DNA from: Bathymodiolus brooksi
Taxonomy: Eukaryota > Mollusca > Bivalvia > Mytilida > Modiolidae
Direction: 5' to 3'
Length of the DNA: 64,000 bases
Assembly (NCBI GenBank): GCA_963680875.1
Contig: OY804580.1
Location: 98,919,353-98,983,352 of the forward strand
The position numbers and the translations under genes were made by a program. This document shows, in pieces, positions 59,817-64,000 of this stretch (within the stretch, counting starts at the first letter, position 1; every line of letters begins with the position of its first letter). The notes below the pieces were generated by a model, which saw only the letters and a program-made list of their open reading frames with translations, was not told where the DNA came from and ran no database searches.

Positions 59817-60004
59817 AGTCAAACCTGCTTTAGAGACAACCTCTATTAAGCAACAACTTGTATTATGTGACCTTAATTTTTACTTCCCTTCACTGTGCAA
59901 TTAATTTTATATCAATTAACCTGTATTAAGCGACCACCTGTCTTATGAGACCATATTTCACTGTTCCCTTGGACGATCACATACATGTAAGACAGGTTTG
60001 ATTG
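59817..60004. mobile_element. MITE family E, about 188 bp
   Basis: Left AGTCAAACCTGCTTTAGAGA with CTCTATTAAG, right GTAAGACAGGTTTGATTG. The left part equals the core of the 71-bp array at 1-610. Confidence 0.8.
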
Positions 60005-60134
60005 CTATAATTGAAGGGGGAAAAAACAGCTAGATATTTAAAGAAAAATTTCTCTGTTCTCGTTTTCTATAAATAAAGAGGCCAGATCCCCCATGATCTA
60101 TATTTCGTACCTGAAATGCAATGGTTATAAATTA

Positions 60135-60359
60135 GGCCAGAAAAATACCTGTGTTTCCGCCAACCCTACCGACCCTAATTTTTAGTGCCTACCCTAGAGT
60201 TTTACCATATTTGGACAAGCACCGTTACAAGTCAGATCCTTGTCCTGTATAACTTAGGCAAAAATAAAAATAAAAAGTTTTGCCTTACCAACATTGTACC
60301 TACCTTATGTTTTTCATGAATATTAGCGGAAAGGAAACACAGGTACTTTATCTCTGGCC
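60135..60359. mobile_element. Harbinger-like MITE with TTA duplication, 225 bp
   Basis: TTA at 60132-60134 and 60360-60362. Ends GGCCAGAAAAATACCTGTGT and ACACAGGTACTTTATCTCTGGCC. A 3-bp TWA-type target and GGC ends fit PIF/Harbinger. Relatives at 14450-14625 and 18488-18516. Confidence 0.83.
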
Positions 60360-60463
60360 TTACAACATGTTAAATATAAACAAAAAAACAATGCAACGTG
60401 GGCACATACATTTGTACATGTACATGTACATGGTCAGGATGTAGTAACAAAAACATCACATAC

Positions 60464-60537
60464 CTCTTCATAAAACTTTAACTGAGGGACTTGTTCATCA
60501 CAGAGTTGTTCACAATATTCCTTAAATACTAAAAATC
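60464..60537 (-). CDS. GRK2: GRK2/3-type receptor kinase, internal exon (start of RGS-homology region)
   Basis: A 74-nt exon on the minus strand with acceptor TTTAAATATTTTACAG above 60537 and donor GTATGTG below 60464. Entered in phase 1 (a G from the previous exon completes a glycine codon) it reads GFLVFKEYCEQ then VPQLKFYEE. This matches the vertebrate pattern I recall, GYLLFRDFC to P..EFYEE, at the key glycine, phenylalanines, cysteine, proline and FYEE. It ends in phase 0, exactly what the next exon (13304-13405, starting IKKFEKLE) needs. The intron between them is about 47,058 bp. The preceding exon, with the N-terminal helix, was not found in 60538-64000 and is probably outside the window. 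Kinase and PH domains lie downstream of position 1. Only 10 or so of 25 residues are identical, so the call rests on the three exons together. Confidence 0.87.
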
Positions 60538-60587
60538 CTGTAAAATATTTAAAGCAGAAAAAATATCAGATCTGACATACATGATTT

Positions 60588-60758
60588 ATGGTGTTTAATG
60601 CCACTTTCAACAATATTTCAGTTATATCGTGGTGGTCAGTTTTATTGGTGGAGGAAACCGGAGTACCAGGAGAAAACCACTGACATGTCACAAGTCACTG
60701 ACAAAATTTATCCCATGGCATAATATTGTATCGAGTACACCTCGCCATGAATGGAGGA
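60588..60758 (-). mobile_element. SINE family A, 3' part
   Basis: TATGGTGTTTAATGCCACTT, TTTTATTGGTGGAGGAAACC, GGAGTACCAGGAGAAAACCA and TCGAGTACACCTCGCCATGA. It begins about 50 bp upstream (transcript sense) of the GRK exon acceptor. Confidence 0.82.
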
Positions 60759-60781
60759 TCTGGCATACAGGTATATGCATA

Positions 60782-60949
60782 CAGTCAAACCTATTTAAAC
60801 AAAATCCCCTTTGGACCAACATTTTTGTGTTTGGAAAACACAGGTGCTCTGATTATACAGATTATTTTACAAAGATTTCTTACATTGGGATTTTATTTAC
60901 AGGATTCAGATTTATTCAGGGTTCAGTTTAGTCAGGCTTCACTTCACTG
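60782..60949. mobile_element. MITE family D, 168 bp
   Basis: TA|CAGTCAAACCTATTTAAACA at the left, GTTTAGTCAGGCTTCACTTC then ACTG|TA at the right. Same length as 15490-15657. Confidence 0.75.
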
Positions 60950-60991
60950 TACATTCATATACATGTACATGTAATTTATTCAAGAGCATTG

Positions 60992-62130
60992 AAAATGATA
61001 TTCACTGCTGTACAATGATATACCTGTAAGGAAAATTTAAAGTGCAAATGTAGCACAGTCAGCTGAGACATAGCGTGATAAATCACTTTGATAGACATAT
61101 CACTCATCTTGGTGATACTGGTACAGTACAGTCAGAGACATAACATGATAAATCACTGTGATAGTTGTATCACTCATCTTGGCGATTTGGATATATCTTT
61201 TGTTCTATTAAATATATCTTCAAAATTTCTTTTACATTTAGAGTGTTACTTACTATCTCCCAAATGGCATATCAAATGAAGTAAATAGATTAAACAGACT
61301 AAAAGATATATCAGTTTCACTATTACAATAAGAAGAGTGATATGTCTATAACAATGATTTGTCATGCAATGTCTGACTGTACTGTATCAGTATCACTAAG
61401 AAGAGTGATATGTCTATAACAATGATTTGTCATGCAATGTCTGACTGTACTGTATCAGTATCACTAAGAAGAGTGATATATCTATAACAATGATTTGTCA
61501 TGCAATGTCTGACTGTACTGTATCAGTATCACTAAGAAGAGTGATATGTCTATAACAATGATTTGTCATGCAATGTCTGACTGTACTGTATCAGTATCAC
61601 TAAGAAGAGTGATATATCTATAACAATGATTTGTCATGCAATGTCTGACTGTACTGTATCAGTATCACTAAGAAGAGTGATATGTCTATAACAATGATGT
61701 GTCATGCAATGTCTGACTGTAATGTATCAGTATCACTAAGAAGAGTGATATGTCTATAACAATGATGTGTCATGCAATGTCTGACTGTACTGTATCAGTA
61801 TCACTAGGAAGAGTGATATGTCTATAACAATGATGTGTCATGCAATGTCTGACTGTAATGTATCAGTATCACTAAGAAGAGTGATATGTCTATAACAATG
61901 ATTTGTCATGCAATGTCTTACTGTACTGTATCAGTATCACTAAGAAGAGTGATATGTCTATAACAATGATGTGTCATGCAATGTCTGACTGTACTGTATC
62001 AGTATCACTAAGAAGAGTGATATGTCTATCACAATGATTGATCAGGCTATATCTCCGACTGTACTGTACATTTGCACTTTAAATTTTCCTTACATGTACA
62101 TCATTGTATGGCAGTGAATATTATTTTCAT
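60992..62130. mobile_element. Palindromic element holding a 68-bp array
   Basis: AAAATGATATTCACTGCTGT through GGAAAATTTAAAGTGCAAAT at 60992-61050 is the inverse of ATTTGCACTTTAAATTTTCC through GGCAGTGAATATTATTTT at 62070-62127. Arms are about 80 bp. The left arm also contains two inverse copies of the array unit (near 61060-61090 and 61120-61185). Confidence 0.85.
61325..62040. repeat. 68-bp tandem array, about 10.5 copies
   Basis: TGATATGTCTATAACAATGA starts units at 61338, 61406 and every 68 bp onward. Sub-variants ATTTGTCATG/ATGTGTCATG and ATATGTC/ATATATC alternate in runs. Confidence 0.96.
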
Positions 62131-62705
62131 TTATATTGTACACGTGACTATCAGGTTTAGTGATTGCTGTCGATGAACACACACAGAAATCCACAAAAGG
62201 TAAAACAAATGTCTTCAACCCTGACCACTATATGGCATAGTCATTGCTAACACAACATTATTATTATGCTGACTGTTATATGTAGACAAAATATATTGAG
62301 AACTATTACAATAAAGGAGGTCCTGATATTGGTGTCTAATATATTGGATCAGATAGTCTTGAAAGTGTGAGAATATTCTTTGTTTCATTTAAGGCTCTAA
62401 AAATATAAAGGTTTTTGAAGTTTGAAATTTAATCAACAACAATAACATGAATAATAGACGACTATGATAGATTGACAAATTGGATCCGCCCCCTTGCACG
62501 TGGACTAGCTATATATAGCTTGACAGACAGCTGAAAACCCAACCTTCCCTGCGTGAAACTGGCATAGTAGATGTACTATTTTCGCATAGTATATCAACAC
62601 TATATAATTCTTTGTGATATATGCCAAAATATCGTATGAACTTATATTACAGAAGAAATTTACAGAAAGCATAATAATACCATATATATATATATATATA
62701 CATAT

Positions 62706-62797
62706 GGAGTGGATGTGGTCGAGGGCGCTGGACGTAAGGCTAAGCGAATGGTGCTGCAGTGTATCAATGGTGTGGGTTCAAATCCCGTCGAGTGAAG
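62706..62797 (+). mobile_element. tRNA-like sequence, probably a third SINE type
   Basis: GATGTGGTCGAGGGCGCTGG resembles a class II (Leu/Ser-like) tRNA box A, and GTGGGTTCAAATCCCGTCG carries an ideal box B at 62775-62785. The spacing, about 55 bp, suits a long-variable-arm tRNA, but the acceptor ends do not pair, so a functional tRNA is unlikely. (TA)n tracts border it at 62682-62700 and 62855-62880. Confidence 0.6.
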
Positions 62798-63444
62798 AAC
62801 ATAAATTTGACAGCTCTAAAATCTAATTCTAACACTGTTTGGTTTAATTTTCAGACGTATATATATATACATATATATAATTAAAGTCTCTCATGTCGAG
62901 GTAAATAAAATATATATATATAATCATGGATTTTCCAACCCAATATATTTTCAATAGGTAATTGTAATTGTTTAAACTTTTTTTTTTCAATACAGAAAAC
63001 CCCATTCAAGTAAAATTACATGTGTATTCTAGAGGTTAAATATTTAGTAAATAATTGCATGTGATTTCAAGTAGATATATCTAGGTCTATGCAATTATAA
63101 TGATACAAACTGGATTTTTTTTTTTGCAAACTATTTTTTTTTTTTATAAAGTTAGTGTTTATTAATTTGTCATTTTCTCTGCTATCAAAACTACATGTAC
63201 CAGATTTATGGGAGGGGAGGGGGAGAAGTTTCTGAGGGGGTATAATAACAAATAGACCATTGATACATTTGACCTTATAAGATTGCTGTCTTGAAACTGT
63301 ACAATTTGAGGTGGTTATAATTAAATCATCAGGATTTGAACAACAGTAGTGTTAAGCCTGTGGTCAGAGGTCAATGACCTTATTATAACTACACACTCTA
63401 GATCTGCTAGTAAACAGGCTTCTTCTTTATTTTTGAAAATGCAG

Positions 63445-63631
63445 GGTTAGGGTTTTGGTGTTTAATGCCACTTTCAACAATATTTCAGTTATATCGTGGC
63501 GGCCAGTTTTATTGGTGGAGGAAATCGGAGTACCCAGAGAAAACCTGTCGCAAGTCACTGACAAACTTTATGACATAATGTTGTATCGAGTACACCTCGC
63601 CTGATCGGGATTCAAACTCACAACTACAACG
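63445..63631 (-). mobile_element. SINE family A, 5'-truncated
   Basis: GGGTTAGGGTTTTGGTGTTT, TATATCGTGGCGGCCAGTTT and TTGTATCGAGTACACCTCGC, ending in box-B-like GGGATTCAAACTC (inverse). Confidence 0.83.
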
Positions 63632-63807
63632 ATCCCTTGAAAATGCATAAATAAGATAAAAATACTTATTACATAATGATTTTATTTAAACATTTGTATT
63701 GGCTAGCATGCTGTCCTGTCACCTGACATTCCATAAAATTTGATATTGTTTGATTAAAACTCGTATTGACTTGGTTTCACTTTCGTTTTTGTTTAATGTA
63801 ATAAAAC

Positions 63808-63945
63808 AATTACAGTCTTTTGTATCGGTCAATACGAGTTTTTATGGACCTTAGAAATCAATATTCACCTCAGCCTAAAGGTTTCGGTGAATATCGAAAA
63901 GGTCCATAAAAATTCGCATTGACCTCAACAAAAGACTATAATTGT
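63808..63945. repeat. Long foldback hairpin H4
   Basis: ATTACAGTCTTTTGTATCGG and CGAGTTTTTATGGACCTT at the left mirror AAGGTCCATAAAAATTCG and AACAAAAGACTATAATT at the right. Apex is CACCTCAGCCTAAAGGTTTC. Stem about 60 bp with several mismatches. Confidence 0.82.
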
Positions 63946-64000
63946 ATATAATCACCGATTTAGTATACATGCATTATATTGTAATGGATTTGCCAGTACA

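Noticed and set aside
62706..62797. Functional tRNA-Leu/Ser gene
   Set aside because: Box B is ideal but the 5' and 3' ends do not form an acceptor stem.
63444..63460. Telomere-like GGGTTAGGG sequences here and at 2349, 15711, 20810 and 21462
   Set aside because: Each is the 3' terminus (CCCTAACCC on the other strand) of a SINE family A copy, never longer than two units.

Overview
The window is AT-rich animal DNA, most likely from a bivalve mollusc. I infer this from the texture: very dense short interspersed elements with a tRNA-like head and a conserved GGCGTTAAACACC-type tail, many short inverted-repeat transposons, and several kilobase-long minisatellites. No bacterial or viral gene organisation is present. 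No species can be named from sequence alone.

Only one host gene is supported. It lies on the minus strand and is represented by three small exons at 60464-60537, 13304-13405 and 2047-2133. Spliced in that order they stay in frame (phase 1 entry, then 0, 0) and encode consecutive parts of the N-terminal RGS-homology domain of a G-protein-coupled receptor kinase of the GRK2/3 (beta-ARK) type. Almost all of the window is therefore intron: over 3.4 kb upstream of the first exon seen, one intron of about 47.1 kb, one of about 11.2 kb that appears to use a GC donor, and about 2 kb of a third.

The introns are filled with repeats. 1-13 kb: 71-bp array, GRK exon, 57-bp array, hAT-like element, a 33-bp array inside a short inverted-repeat element, and a 3.6-kb 33-bp minisatellite between inverted arms. 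13-35 kb: GRK exon, long hairpins, tRNA-derived SINEs of two families, and non-autonomous hAT, Harbinger, TTAA-type, Tc1/mariner and pogo-type elements, including a 2-kb pogo/Tigger remnant with a helix-turn-helix coding fragment. 35-50 kb: a 40-bp array, terminal-hairpin elements (called family F here) with roughly 165/331-bp internal repeats, a 5.45-kb inverted-repeat element holding one of them, a 121-bp array and a 37-bp array. 50-64 kb: more SINEs, hairpins, another family F copy, the first GRK exon seen, and a 68-bp array inside a palindromic element.

Three patterns stand out. Minisatellites repeatedly arise from the ends or arms of inverted-repeat elements. Family F elements carry 5' and 3' terminal hairpins whose stems covary between copies. 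The 11.2-kb GRK intron combines a GC donor with about 110 tandem pseudo-donor sequences in the transcript sense. Copy numbers and boundaries were counted by eye and may be off by a few bases or copies.
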